Notes: generated by a model from the letters alone, not told the origin. A stretch of 36,231 nt of DNA from Bradyrhizobium sp. Leo170 (GCF_004296405.1 NZ_PSRR01000048.1:1-36231); one strand, 5' to 3'; positions 1 through 7,978 are shown, numbered from the stretch's first letter. Translations and numbers: made by a program.

Positions 1-64
1 TGCGGTCGAACTGCTCCTTCAGTTCGACCGCATAGGGCGGCTCGAGCGGGGCGATCCGTGACAT
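1..64 (-). CDS. Carboxymuconolactone decarboxylase-like protein, N-terminus only (partial)
   Basis: Only the first 21 codons lie in the window; the gene runs off the left edge. The reading frame begins at the ATG complementary to 62-64 and gives MSRIAPLEPPYAVELKEQF. A good Shine-Dalgarno (GAGGAG, complement of about 70-76) sits about 6 bases upstream. From memory this opening (MSRIAPLEPPY...) is typical of the AhpD-like carboxymuconolactone decarboxylase / peroxidase-like family, which is often the target gene of a divergent HxlR regulator. It is divergent from the HxlR gene at 139 and shares a 75-bp promoter region that holds two palindromes. The family call rests on very few residues and is tentative. 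Confidence 0.45.
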   Translation of the reverse strand, partial: MSRIAPLEPPYAVELKEQFDR

Positions 65-76
65 GGCCGGCTCCTC

Positions 77-116
77 TGCTACAATAAACGTAGCAACACG
101 CTACAATATCTGTAGC
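77..116. promoter_or_regulatory. Two tandem palindromes, probable HxlR operators
   Basis: Two inverted repeats lie side by side in the divergent promoter: TGCTAC-N7-GTAGCA at 77-95 and GCTAC-N7-GTAGC at 100-116. Their centres are about 22 bp apart, roughly two helical turns, so two dimers could bind on the same DNA face. The site is 13 bp upstream of the leftward start codon and 22 bp upstream of the regulator's own start, so it can serve both genes. The palindromes are seen directly; assignment to the HxlR protein is inferred from position. Confidence 0.7.
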
Positions 117-138
117 AAGACACAAGCAGGAAACAGCG

Positions 139-477
139 ATGCCGAAGTCCCCCTCAGTCGCCGGAAAGCGCTCGGTCCGCGGCTCCCGAACCGGCCGGCC
201 GATCATGGCGCTGCTCGACCTGTTGGGCCGGCGCTGGACCTTGCGGATCATCTGGGAATTGCGTGACGGCGCCCTCACCTCACGCGCCTTGCGCGAGGTC
301 TGCGACCAGGCGTCCCCGACCATCCTGCAGACACGGCTGACCGAATTGCGCGAGGCCGGATTTGTCGAACTCGCTTCGGGCGAAGGGTACACTCTCACTG
401 CGCTCGGACGAGAGCTGTTCGAAACTTTCCTGCCGCTGCACCGCTTCGCCGAGCAGTGGACCAAGCGCCAAGGGTGA
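139..477 (+). CDS. HxlR-family winged-helix transcriptional regulator
   Basis: A 112-residue protein of normal length for the HxlR/DUF24 family. The core DLLGRRWTLRIIWELRDG is the typical first helix-strand segment, followed by the helix-turn-helix ASPTILQTRLTELREAGFV and the wing EGYTLTALGRELFE. It lacks the conserved N-terminal redox cysteine of some members; the single Cys is in REVCDQ. The start at 139 is supported by AGGA about 7 bases upstream. It is divergent from the partial gene at the left edge and the intervening DNA holds two palindromes, so autoregulation and control of the neighbour are likely. The signal sensed cannot be told from the sequence. Confidence 0.9.
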   Translation: MPKSPSVAGKRSVRGSRTGRPIMALLDLLGRRWTLRIIWELRDGALTSRALREVCDQASPTILQTRLTELREAGFVELASGEGYTLTALGRELFETFLPLHRFAEQWTKRQG

Positions 478-526
478 ATCGACGGTCGGAAACATCCCCT
501 CCGAAGGAAGAGGTGAAGAGACCGAG

Positions 527-973
527 CTACGCCACCGCCACCGTCAGGCTGGCGCCGTCGGCGCGGATCACCTTGACGCGGCTGCCGGCCGGCGCGTCGG
601 GGCCGGCGACGCGCCAGATCGTGTCATCGATCCGCACCGTGCCTGAGCCGTCGATGATCGGCTTCTCCAGCGTGAACTCGCAGCCGATCAGGGCTTCGGT
701 GCGCCGGTTGAGGAACGGGCTGCTCGCGCTTGCCGAGGTCCCGCTCTTGGCAAAGTGCCGCCATGCCGGCACAGCGGCGACCGCGAACGCGGCGAACATC
801 AGGAACTGGGTCTGCCAAACCGGATTGATGACGAACGACACCAGCCCGACCAGGAGCGCTGACAGCCCGAGCCAGAACAGGAATACGCCGGGCGCCGCCA
901 ACTCCAGCGCCATCAGGATGAAGCCGAAGATCAGCCAGTTCCAGGTACCCAGTGTCGAAAACATCTCGGTCAT
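527..973 (-). CDS. NfeD-family membrane protein (short form)
   Basis: A 148-residue protein with two to three membrane segments in the first about 75 residues (WNWLIFGFILMALELAAPG; FLFWLGLSALLVGLVSF; a third around FLMFAAFAVAAVPAW). A soluble C-terminal beta-rich OB-fold domain follows (RTEALIGCEFTLEKPI ... GTVRIDDTIWRVAG ... VKVIRADGASLTV). This is the short NfeD type without the ClpP-like protease domain. It lies 41 bp downstream of a stomatin/SPFH gene on the same strand, the classic NfeD-SPFH pairing in which NfeD partners the SPFH protein in membrane microdomains or quality control. The start at 973 directly precedes the first membrane helix. Confidence 0.9.
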   Translation of the reverse strand: MTEMFSTLGTWNWLIFGFILMALELAAPGVFLFWLGLSALLVGLVSFVINPVWQTQFLMFAAFAVAAVPAWRHFAKSGTSASASSPFLNRRTEALIGCEFTLEKPIIDGSGTVRIDDTIWRVAGPDAPAGSRVKVIRADGASLTVAVA

Positions 974-1014
974 GACACGATCTCTAATTCCGCAGGCGCA
1001 ATGCTAGCACGCCC

Positions 1015-2013
1015 TCATCGCTGCGGCGCGACCGGGGGCGGGGTTGGCCCAGTCGGCGGCACCGAGGAGCGGCGCGCGGCGGCGGCTGCCGAAGCCGTGC
1101 TTTCACCGAAGGTGGCGCGTGCGATCTCGCCGATGCCGGCAAGCGAGCCCAGCACGCTCGTTGCCTCGATCGGCAGCATCACGATCTTCTGGTTCGGCGA
1201 ATCAGCCAATTGCCCAAACGCCTTGATGTACTTGTCGGCGATGAAATAGTTGAGTGCGGCAACGTCGCCCCTGGCGATCGCTTCGGACACCATCTGCGTT
1301 GCCTTCGCCTCAGCCTCCGCCAAGCGCTCACGCGCTTCGGCGTCGCGGAAGGCGGCTTCGCGGCGGCCTTCGGCCTGCAGGATCTGTCCCTGCTTGGCGC
1401 CCTCGGCGCGCAGGATTTCCGATTGCCGCTGGCCTTCCGCTTGCAGGATGTCGGCGCGCTTGACGCGCTCGGCCTTCATCTGCCGGCCCATCGCCTCCAC
1501 GAGGTCCGCCGGCGGTACGATGTCCTTGATCTCGATGCGGTTGACCTTGACGCCCCAGGGCGAGACCGCGGCGTCGACGACGCGCAAGAGCCGCTCGTTG
1601 ATCTCGTCGCGATGCGACAGCACCTGGTCGAGGTCCATCGAACCCATCACCGAGCGGATGTTGGTCATCGTCAGCACCGTGATCGCCTGATGCAAATTGG
1701 CGACCTCGTAGCTCGCCTTCGCGGCGTCGAACACCTGGAAGAAGGCAACGCCATCAGCGGTGACGGTGGCGTTGTCCTTGGTGATCACCTCCTGCTCCGG
1801 GATTTCGATCACCTGCTCCATCATGTTTATCTTGCGCCCGATGCGATCGAAATAGGGCACGATAAGATTGAGGCCGGGGAGCAACGTGCGGGTGTATTTG
1901 CCGAAGCGCTCGATGGTCCAGCCGTAGCCCTGCGGGACGGTCTTGACGCCGGCGAACAGCGTGACGATGACGAGCAGAACAAGGGCGATGGCGAAAATGT
2001 CGAAACCACTCAT
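1015..2013 (-). CDS. SPFH/Band 7 (stomatin-like) membrane protein, QmcA type
   Basis: A 332-residue protein. It has one N-terminal membrane anchor ([20 protein letters not shown]), then the SPFH domain ([33 protein letters not shown], with the characteristic [19 protein letters not shown]). A long charged coiled coil follows, rich in repeated [18 protein letters not shown] units, and then a Pro/Ala-rich tail. I place the start at 2013 because GGAGG lies 5 bases upstream; an upstream in-frame codon at 2076 would add 21 residues with no ribosome site. Family members oligomerise in the inner membrane and associate with FtsH or NfeD. Here nfeD follows 41 bp downstream, so the two form an operon. 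Confidence 0.92.
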   Translation of the reverse strand: MSGFDIFAIALVLLVIVTLFAGVKTVPQGYGWTIERFGKYTRTLLPGLNLIVPYFDRIGRKINMMEQVIEIPEQEVITKDNATVTADGVAFFQVFDAAKASYEVANLHQAITVLTMTNIRSVMGSMDLDQVLSHRDEINERLLRVVDAAVSPWGVKVNRIEIKDIVPPADLVEAMGRQMKAERVKRADILQAEGQRQSEILRAEGAKQGQILQAEGRREAAFRDAEARERLAEAEAKATQMVSEAIARGDVAALNYFIADKYIKAFGQLADSPNQKIVMLPIEATSVLGSLAGIGEIARATFGESTASAAAAARRSSVPPTGPTPPPVAPQR

Positions 2014-2188
2014 AAAGTCCTCCAAGACCGGCGAAAGCCGGCGCGGCCCTGCATTTGGTCTGCAAAACCGCGGCACCGGTTCAGCCGGCTGTTGGTTGAC
2101 ACATAGTTAAGGAGCGGTTCGCGAGGCTGCCAGATATAGCCTGTGAACGTAAATGATGTGTGGGCCCGTCACGCGGATGCGCGCTTCC

Positions 2189-2313
2189 GTAGCCCGGGTG
2201 AAGCGAACGCGTAACCCGGGACATCTGCATCCGCGTTTGCGACTGGCCCCGGGTTGCGTGGAGCCTGTCATCGGGCGCGCGTTCGCGCGACCCGTTGGCT
2301 CCACCCGGGCTAC
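2189..2313. repeat. Intergenic palindromic repeat element, copy 1
   Basis: The element begins GTAGCCCGGGTG and ends with its complement CACCCGGGCTAC, with inner arms around CCCGGG. The same design recurs at 19212-19304 with near-identical ends and CGTAACCCGGG inner arms. It fills the gap between the ferrochelatase stop and the stomatin gene. This is a repetitive extragenic palindrome; in this copy the central arms have diverged. The rest of 2014-2330 shows nothing else that I can support. Confidence 0.8.
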
Positions 2314-2330
2314 GGGGCTGCGGGCCGACG

Positions 2331-3365
2331 TCAGATCCAGCCCTGAAGTTCGCGCAGCACGAGCTGGCGGATCACGTCCATGCCAGGCTCGCTGTCGTTC
2401 AGGCAGGGAATCGCCGCAAACTGCTCGCCGCCATTTTGCTTAAAGATGTGCGCGTTCTCCTGCGCGATCTCTTCCAGCGTCTCCAGGCAGTCGGCGGAGA
2501 AGCCGGGCGTGACGACGGCAATTCGCCGCACGCCATCCTTGGCGAGCTTTTCGACGGTCTTGTCGGTATAGGGCAGCAGCCACACATCGTTGCCGAAGCG
2601 CGACTGGAAGGTGAGCATCAGCCGGGAGGCATCGAGCCCGAGGCGCTTGCGCAGGCTTTCCGTCGTTGCGACGCACTGGGAGAAATAAGGATCGCCCTGG
2701 TCGACATATTTCTGCGGCATGCCGTGGAAGGACGCCAGGATCAATTCCGGCTCGAACGGCAGCGTCGCCAGATGCGCGTTGATCGAAACCGCCAGCGCAT
2801 CGATATAGACGGGATCGTCATAGTACGGCGAGGACACCCGCAAGGTCGGCTGCGCGCGCAAACTTGAGAGCACCCGGAACGCTTCGTCGCAGACGGTCGC
2901 CGATGTCGCGGCGGAATATTGCGGATAGAGCGGCACCACCAACAGCCGGTTGCAGCCCCGCGCCGTCAGGGCCTCGATCCCCGCCCGGATCGAGGGATTG
3001 CCATAGCGCATCGCCCAATCGACCACGACATGGTCTTCCCCGATCGCCGCCGCAAGCTTCTCGGCCTGCGAGCGTGTGATCGTCTTCAGCGGCGACTCGT
3101 CCTTCTCGGTATTCCAGATCTTGCGGTAGTCGAGCGCCTTGGTGCGCGGCCGCGTGCGCAGGATGATGCCGTTGAGGATCAGCTTCCACACCAGCCCCTG
3201 ATCCTCGATCACGCGCGGGTCGGAGAGGAATTCCCTCAAATATACCCGCACGCCCGGGGCGTCGGCGGTGTCGGGCGTGCCGAGGTTGACCAGCAGCACG
3301 CCGATGCAATCCGGCTGGGCTTGCGCTGCCGGCATCGCGTTTCCGACTGGGACGGCCACGGTCAT
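2331..3365 (-). CDS. hemH: Ferrochelatase
   Basis: A 344-residue protein of usual ferrochelatase length. It inserts Fe2+ into protoporphyrin IX as the last step of protoheme synthesis, peripherally on the inner membrane. Visible signatures are GVLLVNLGTPDTADAPGVR near the N-terminus, LREFLSDPRVIE, the VVPLYPQYSAATSATV block, LILASFHGMPQKYVDQGDPY carrying the metal-site His, LTFQSRFGNDVWLLPYT, and VVTPGFSADCLETLEEI with the catalytic Glu region. The annotated start at 3365 has only a weak ribosome site. An internal ATG at 3335 preceded by GGAA is an alternative and would not touch the domain. The gene is divergent from a MAPEG gene across two palindromes. Confidence 0.96.
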   Translation of the reverse strand: MTVAVPVGNAMPAAQAQPDCIGVLLVNLGTPDTADAPGVRVYLREFLSDPRVIEDQGLVWKLILNGIILRTRPRTKALDYRKIWNTEKDESPLKTITRSQAEKLAAAIGEDHVVVDWAMRYGNPSIRAGIEALTARGCNRLLVVPLYPQYSAATSATVCDEAFRVLSSLRAQPTLRVSSPYYDDPVYIDALAVSINAHLATLPFEPELILASFHGMPQKYVDQGDPYFSQCVATTESLRKRLGLDASRLMLTFQSRFGNDVWLLPYTDKTVEKLAKDGVRRIAVVTPGFSADCLETLEEIAQENAHIFKQNGGEQFAAIPCLNDSEPGMDVIRQLVLRELQGWI

Positions 3366-3415
3366 GACCGCCGTGGCTTCGCGCGTTGCCCCATTCTTGT
3401 CAAGACAACCGAGCG

Positions 3416-3449
3416 TTAGATCCTGATCCGAAATCGGATCAGGATCTAA
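3416..3449. repeat. Perfect 16-bp-arm palindrome (AGATCCTGATCCGA core)
   Basis: Arms 3416-3431 and 3434-3449 are perfect complements separated by two A bases. The site lies 12 bp before the second palindrome at 3461 in the divergent space between hemH and the MAPEG gene. No T tract follows, and the position upstream of two genes argues against a terminator. It is best read as an extragenic palindromic repeat. Confidence 0.75.
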
Positions 3450-3460
3450 TCTCTCTGTTT

Positions 3461-3509
3461 GAGCATGATCTTTTCGGAAAACCGGTTTCCACTTTTCCGG
3501 ATCATGCTC
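3461..3509. repeat. GAGCATGATC extragenic palindrome
   Basis: GAGCATGATC at 3461-3470 is repeated inverted as GATCATGCTC at 3500-3509. The inner bases TTTTCGGAAAACCGG / CCACTTTTCCG also partly pair. I recognise this unit as a dispersed intergenic repeat of Bradyrhizobium and Rhodopseudomonas genomes (from memory). It ends 37 bp upstream of the MAPEG start codon. Confidence 0.75.
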
Positions 3510-3545
3510 TCTAGCTAGGCTCTCGGCGCAATGCGGGGAGGAACC

Positions 3546-3944
3546 ATGACGGTTGCCGAATGGTGCGTGTTCGGAACGCTGATGCTGTATTTGCTAACGA
3601 TCGCAGCCGCCAAGTGGACCGCGAGCGGCCGTTTCGACAATTCCAACCCGCGCGATCCCGCCTTCTACGACGACCCGATCCGGGCCCGCGCGCTCGGCGC
3701 CCACCAGAACGGGATCGAGGCGTTTCCGTTCTTTGCCTTCGCGGTGCTGCTCGCTGAATTCCGCGTCGGACCCTTGCGGCTGATCGATGAGCTCGCGGTG
3801 TTGTTTTTGATCGTCCGGATCGCCTATGTCTTCACCTATCTCGGCAACCGCCCGACCCTGCGCTCGATCCTCTGGACCATCGGCTTCACGATCAATGTCG
3901 CGATCTTCTTCCTGCCGATGATAAGGGGGTATTTGAGGGTCTGA
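3546..3944 (+). CDS. MAPEG-family membrane protein
   Basis: A 132-residue protein with four hydrophobic segments (WCVFGTLMLYLLTIAAAK; FPFFAFAVLLAEF; ELAVLFLIVRIAYVFTYL; ILWTIGFTINVAIFFLPMI). It carries the MAPEG signature RARALGAHQNGIEAFPFFAFAV and RIAYVFTYLGNRPTLRS. MAPEG proteins are eicosanoid and glutathione metabolism enzymes in eukaryotes; the bacterial members of this small type mostly have no known substrate. I choose the ATG at 3546 because GGGGAGG lies 4 bases upstream; an in-frame ATG at 3531 precedes that site. It is monocistronic and convergent with the NicO gene across a cluster of hairpins. Confidence 0.9.
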   Translation: MTVAEWCVFGTLMLYLLTIAAAKWTASGRFDNSNPRDPAFYDDPIRARALGAHQNGIEAFPFFAFAVLLAEFRVGPLRLIDELAVLFLIVRIAYVFTYLGNRPTLRSILWTIGFTINVAIFFLPMIRGYLRV

Positions 3945-3949
3945 GTTCT

Positions 3950-4084
3950 CCCTCTCCCCGTTCTTACGGGAGAGGGTTGGGGTGAGGGGCTGTCTCCGCG
4001 AAAAAAGTAGAAGTTGTATTCGCGGAGAGAGCCCCTCAGCCGGCGCTACGCGCCGACCTCTCCCCGCGAAGAGCGGGGAGAGGT
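3950..4084. terminator. Cluster of three hairpins between convergent genes (bidirectional terminator / repeat)
   Basis: Three perfect inverted repeats stack in 135 bp. CCCTCTCCC at 3950-3958 pairs with 3968-3976. GAGGGGCT at 3984-3991 plus CTCCGCGAA at 3994-4002 pair with 4019-4027 plus 4030-4037. ACCTCTCCCCGC at 4056-4067 pairs with 4073-4084. There are no strong T tracts. The site separates the convergent MAPEG and NicO genes and probably stops transcription both ways. The CTCTCCCC/GGGAGAGG motif is also a common repeat in this bacterial group. Confidence 0.6.
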
Positions 4085-4111
4085 AACTCCCGAGGCCGCT
4101 TCCGCGGCTCG

Positions 4112-5245
4112 TCACATAAAATAGGCGCAGGTCGGCGGCTCGGTGGCGAGATAGCCGAACAGCAGCCCCAGCCCGAACAGCAGCACCAAGCCGGCGGCGC
4201 CGAACTCGATGCCGCGCATGAAGAGCATGCCGCTGCCGTCACGGCCGGCGCTGACGCGTTGCGCCAGGCCGCGGGCGGAGACGGCGAGGATTGCGATCGT
4301 CGCCACCGTGATCGCAGTGCCGATCCCCATCACGAAGGTCGCGGCGATGCCGGCCCAGAACAGGCCCTGGGCCAGCGAGAATCCCAGCACCAGGATCGCG
4401 CCCGAGCAGGGCCGGATGCCGACGGTCACGATCGCGCTCAAACCGCGGCGCCAGCCGCCGGGGCCTGCGAGCTCGCTTGGCTCGGGCCCGTGCGAATGGC
4501 CGCAATGCTCGTCATGGACATGGGCGTGAGCGTGGGCGTGGGCGTGGGCGTGCTGGTGCCCAACGCCATGACCGTGATCGTGATGATGATCATGGCTGTC
4601 GTCATGATGATGGTCCCGATGATGGTGACCGTGATCATGGCGACGAAGTGGGACGCCGGCGATGGCCGGCTGCGGCACATGCGCCTGCAGCGCGCGGAAG
4701 AAGCCGCCGCCCTTGCTCCAGACCAGCCGCGCGCCAAAGGCCGCAATCAGGGCATAGCTGGCGATCTCGATCACTTTTTCCGCGCCGCACGAGGTTTTCG
4801 CGGTGGCGTTGAGCAGCCAGGCGCCGATGACGACGAACACCACGGCCACGACTGCCTGCAGCAGGGCCGAGGCAAACGACAGCGCGATGCCGCGCCAGGC
4901 GGTTTCCCGGTTGGCAACGAGATAAGAGGAGATCACGGCCTTGCCATGGCCGGGACCGGCGGCATGGAAGATCCCATAGGCGAAGGAGACCCCGAGCAGC
5001 GTCCAGACCGCATAGCCATCAGTCTTGGCCGCACGGATGGTCGAAGAAATCTCTCGGTAGAACTCGCCCTGCTTGGCGAGCAGCCAGCCGATGATACCGC
5101 CGACCTGCGGCTCGGCCGCCCGTCGCGGGGCCCCGAACGGATTTTGCGCTGATAGCGCATGCATCGCGGCATCGGCCAGCACGAAGGCTGCGAGCGCCAC
5201 GGCGGCAATCGCCAGGCCCCGCGCGAAAGACGATCCCTGCTTCAT
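4112..5245 (-). CDS. NicO-family nickel/cobalt exporter with His-rich loop (RcnA-like)
   Basis: A 377-residue polytopic membrane protein of the NicO (RcnA/HoxN-like) family. After the N-terminal helix and a periplasmic stretch come the motif HAAGPGHGK (residues 94-102), several helices, a His/Asp-rich hydrophilic loop (about 203-252, dominated by HD, HH and AH repeats), then GIRPCSGAILVLGFSLAQG and two final helix groups. The His loop is the usual metal-sensing and metal-binding region of these transporters. The ATG at 5245 overlaps the TGA of the upstream DUF1007 gene in an ATGA junction, which fixes the start over a GTG at 5251. DUF1007 partners commonly accompany NicO. Export of Ni2+ or Co2+ is inferred from the family; metal specificity is not shown. 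Confidence 0.88.
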   Translation of the reverse strand: MKQGSSFARGLAIAAVALAAFVLADAAMHALSAQNPFGAPRRAAEPQVGGIIGWLLAKQGEFYREISSTIRAAKTDGYAVWTLLGVSFAYGIFHAAGPGHGKAVISSYLVANRETAWRGIALSFASALLQAVVAVVFVVIGAWLLNATAKTSCGAEKVIEIASYALIAAFGARLVWSKGGGFFRALQAHVPQPAIAGVPLRRHDHGHHHRDHHHDDSHDHHHDHGHGVGHQHAHAHAHAHAHVHDEHCGHSHGPEPSELAGPGGWRRGLSAIVTVGIRPCSGAILVLGFSLAQGLFWAGIAATFVMGIGTAITVATIAILAVSARGLAQRVSAGRDGSGMLFMRGIEFGAAGLVLLFGLGLLFGYLATEPPTCAYFM

Positions 5246-5877
5246 GGGCACTCCACCACGATCTTGTTGGCGAACATCGCGCCGAAGTTGGAGCTATCGC
5301 CGTTCAGGAAGTTCTGCTCGCCGAGCTGTTGCGCGCTCGCGGTGCCGTCATTCGGCCGCTGGAATTGCAGCTTGCAGTCGGCCGGTGCGCCGACCAGCTT
5401 GACCGGGTCCTTGTCGGCATATTTGAAGTCGATGAAGAAGGCGGGGTCGAACACTTCGAGCGAGAGCTGCCTGGTCTTGAACGGCGTCTTCGCCGGCAGC
5501 GTGAAGTGCAGCGTCAATTCCGTGTTGTTGTATTCGAGGAAATAGTCGATCGGTTCAGTGAATTTCTGCTTCCTGCCGTCGGCCTTGGCGAAGGTGAAGT
5601 AGGCGTATTCGTTCAGCGACTCGACATTGGTCTGGGCGAGCGGCGCCAGTTCCTCGCGGGTGTAGGCGCCCTTGATCTTGGCCTCGATGCCCTGCAGCGC
5701 ATAGGTCGAGAACATGTCGTCGAAAGTCCAGGCGTGGCGGACGCCGGTGATGGTGCCGTCGGGCGCATAGATCACCTCGCTCCTGGCGGTGATCCAGACA
5801 TGCGGGTGGGCTTGTGCGGCGGCCGTGCCGAACATTACGGCTCCGGCGACCAAGAGGCCGAGCCAGTTGCGGGACAT
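5242..5877 (-). CDS. DUF1007-family periplasmic protein (NicO partner)
   Basis: A 211-residue protein with a signal peptide (NWLGLLVAGAVMFGTAAAQA, cleavage before HPHVW). It has the DUF1007 opening HPHVWITARSEVIYAPDGTITGVRHAWTFDDMFS. The N-terminal HPHVW after cleavage would leave two histidines at the mature N-terminus, a plausible metal-binding site (inference). The ATG at 5877 lies just before the signal peptide and 10 bp downstream of the M3 peptidase stop. The TGA overlaps the start of the NicO exporter, so the two are translationally coupled. Members are taken to be periplasmic accessory proteins of Ni/Co transport. Confidence 0.88.
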   Translation of the reverse strand: MSRNWLGLLVAGAVMFGTAAAQAHPHVWITARSEVIYAPDGTITGVRHAWTFDDMFSTYALQGIEAKIKGAYTREELAPLAQTNVESLNEYAYFTFAKADGRKQKFTEPIDYFLEYNNTELTLHFTLPAKTPFKTRQLSLEVFDPAFFIDFKYADKDPVKLVGAPADCKLQFQRPNDGTASAQQLGEQNFLNGDSSNFGAMFANKIVVECP

Positions 5878-5887
5878 GCGCCTCACT

Positions 5888-7978
5888 TCAGGCGGCCTCG
5901 GCCGTCTCGAGCAGCCCGCGCCGGCGGAGCAGCGCATCCGGCTCCGGCTCGCGGCCGCGGAAGGCGACGTAGGCCTCCTCCGGATCGCGCGAGCCCCCCG
6001 ACGAATAGATGTCGTCGAGCAGGCGCTTTGCGGTCGCGGGATCGAAGATGTCGCCGGCCTCCTCGAAGGCGCCGAAGGCGTCCGCATCCATCACCTCCGA
6101 CCACATGTAGCTGTAATAGCCGGCGGCGTAGTGGTCGCCGGAGAAGATGTGGCCGAACTGGGTCGGCCGGTGCCGCAGCGCGATCTCGGCGGGCATGCCG
6201 ATCTTCTCGAGCTCATGCTTCTCGAAGGCCCTGATGTCGCGGCTGGCTTCGGCCGGCTGGGTGTGGAATTCGAGGTCGATCAGCGCCGAGGAGACGAACT
6301 CCACGGTGGCAAAACCCTGGTTGAACTTCCGCGCGGCGAGGAAGCGCTGCAGCAGGTCGTCCGGCAGCGGCTCGCCGGTCTGGTAGTGCTTGGCGAAGCG
6401 CTGCAGCACCTCCGGCCGCTCCTGCCAGTGCTCGTAGAGCTGCGACGGTAGCTCGACGAAATCGGTAAACACCGAGGTGCCCGACAGCGAGGGATAGGTG
6501 ACGTTGGACAGCATGCCGTGCAGGCCGTGGCCGAATTCGTGAAACAAGGTGCGGGCATCGTCCGGCGACAGCAGCGCCGGCTCGCCGCCCGCGCCCTTGG
6601 CGAAATTGCAGACATTGATGACGAGCGGCGCCACCGCGCCGTCGAGCTTCTGCTGGTCGCGCAGCGAGGTCATCCAGGCGCCGGAGCGCTTCGAGGGGCG
6701 GGCGTAGTAGTCGCCATAGAACAGCGCCTTGTGCTTGCCGTCGCGGTCCTTGACCTCCCAGACCCGGACGTCCGGGTGCCAGGCCGGGATATCCTTGCGC
6801 TCCTCGAAGGTGACGCCGAACAGGCGGGTGGCGCAGTCGAAGGCGGCCTCGATCATGTGGTCGAGCACGAGATATGGCTTGATCGCGGCGTCGTCAAAAT
6901 TGGCGCTGATCTGCCGGAGCTTCTCGGCGTAGTACCGCCAGTCCCAGGCCGCGAGCGCGAAATTGCCGCCCTCCTCCGCGATCAGCGCCTGCATCGCGTC
7001 GCGATCGGCGAGCGCCCGCGCCCTCGCCGGCTTCCAGACCCGCTCCAGCAGGCCGCGCACGGCCTCCGGCGTTTTCGCCATGGAATCCTCGAGCCGGTAG
7101 GTGGCGTAGTTCGAGAAGCCCATGATGCCAGCGGTCTCCTCGCGCAGCGCCAGGATCTCGACGATGGTCTCGTTGTTGTCGTGGGCGTTGCCGTTGTCGC
7201 CGCGCGCGGTGAAGGCCTTGAAGACCTTTTCGCGCAGGTCGCGGCGATCAGAGGTTTTCAGGAACGGCTCGACCGAGGAGCGCGACAGCGTCACGATCGC
7301 CTTGCCGGCCATCCCGCGCTCTTCCGCCGCAGCCTTGGCGGCGGCGACAAAGCTGTCCGACAGCCCGGCACGGTCGTCCTCGCCGAGCTCCATGAACCAC
7401 TCCTGCTCGTCGCCGAGCAGATGGTGGCTGAAGCTGGTGCCGAGATGGGCGAGGCGTTCGTTGATCTCGGCCATCCGCGCCTTTGCGGCCTCGTCGAGGC
7501 CGGCGCCGGCGCGGCGGAAGCGGGTGTAGGTGCGCTCCAGCAGCCGCTGCTGCTCGCCGCTCAGGCCGAGCGAGGCGCGGTTCTGGTGCAGCAGCGCGAT
7601 GCGGCCGAACAGCACGGCATTCATCATGATCGGGTTCCAGTGCCGCGCCATCCGCAAGGAGACTTCCTTGTCGATCTCCAGGATCGCCGGGTTCGAATGC
7701 GCCGACACCAGGTCGTAGAACACCGCCGCGACCTTGGAGAGCAGCTTGCCGGAGCGCTCCAGCGCGGTGATGGTGTTGGCGAAGTCCGGCGCCGCCGGAT
7801 CATGGACGATCGCGGCGATCTCGGCGGAGTGATCGGCAAAGGCCTGCTCGAAGGCGGTGAGGAAATGCTCGGGCTTGATCTCGTCGAAAGGCGGCGTCTC
7901 GAACGGCGTCTGCCAGCCCTGCAGCAGCGGGTTGGCCGAGCCTTGCGAGGCACCTAAAACTTGCGAGCTTGCCGACAT
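5888..7978 (-). CDS. dcp: M3-family metallopeptidase, peptidyl-dipeptidase Dcp type
   Basis: A 696-residue zinc metallopeptidase, the usual length for Dcp/oligopeptidase A. The zinc motif HEFGH is at residues 480-484 within TLFHEFGHGLHGMLS. The downstream region ending FSGDHYAAGYYSYMWSEVMDADAFGAFEE is the conserved C-terminal block with substrate-binding His and Tyr residues. It cleaves short peptides in the cytoplasm or periplasm; no signal peptide is visible, so cytoplasmic is more likely. I start at the ATG at 7978, just before MSASSQVLGASQ; the frame stays open further upstream without family similarity. It is the first gene of an operon with DUF1007 and NicO, though a functional tie to metal export is not obvious. 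Confidence 0.93.
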   Translation of the reverse strand: MSASSQVLGASQGSANPLLQGWQTPFETPPFDEIKPEHFLTAFEQAFADHSAEIAAIVHDPAAPDFANTITALERSGKLLSKVAAVFYDLVSAHSNPAILEIDKEVSLRMARHWNPIMMNAVLFGRIALLHQNRASLGLSGEQQRLLERTYTRFRRAGAGLDEAAKARMAEINERLAHLGTSFSHHLLGDEQEWFMELGEDDRAGLSDSFVAAAKAAAEERGMAGKAIVTLSRSSVEPFLKTSDRRDLREKVFKAFTARGDNGNAHDNNETIVEILALREETAGIMGFSNYATYRLEDSMAKTPEAVRGLLERVWKPARARALADRDAMQALIAEEGGNFALAAWDWRYYAEKLRQISANFDDAAIKPYLVLDHMIEAAFDCATRLFGVTFEERKDIPAWHPDVRVWEVKDRDGKHKALFYGDYYARPSKRSGAWMTSLRDQQKLDGAVAPLVINVCNFAKGAGGEPALLSPDDARTLFHEFGHGLHGMLSNVTYPSLSGTSVFTDFVELPSQLYEHWQERPEVLQRFAKHYQTGEPLPDDLLQRFLAARKFNQGFATVEFVSSALIDLEFHTQPAEASRDIRAFEKHELEKIGMPAEIALRHRPTQFGHIFSGDHYAAGYYSYMWSEVMDADAFGAFEEAGDIFDPATAKRLLDDIYSSGGSRDPEEAYVAFRGREPEPDALLRRRGLLETAEAA

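Noticed and set aside
1210..2106. A long 298-residue frame on the plus strand opposite the stomatin gene
   Set aside because: It is the antisense shadow of a well-conserved SPFH gene in high-GC DNA; residues are rich in Ala, Arg, Asp and Leu with no family signature.
3461..3509. GAGCATGATC palindrome considered as a hemH/MAPEG operator
   Set aside because: The same unit is a dispersed repeat in this bacterial group, so a gene-specific operator is unlikely.
4560..4640. Repeated GATGATG/CATGATG runs considered as a CRISPR or tandem-repeat array
   Set aside because: They are simply the codons of the His/Asp-rich loop of the NicO exporter, irregular in length with no spacers.
6518..7957. A 479-residue plus-strand frame within the M3 peptidase gene
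   Set aside because: It is an antisense shadow; the minus strand carries HEFGH and a full-length family match.
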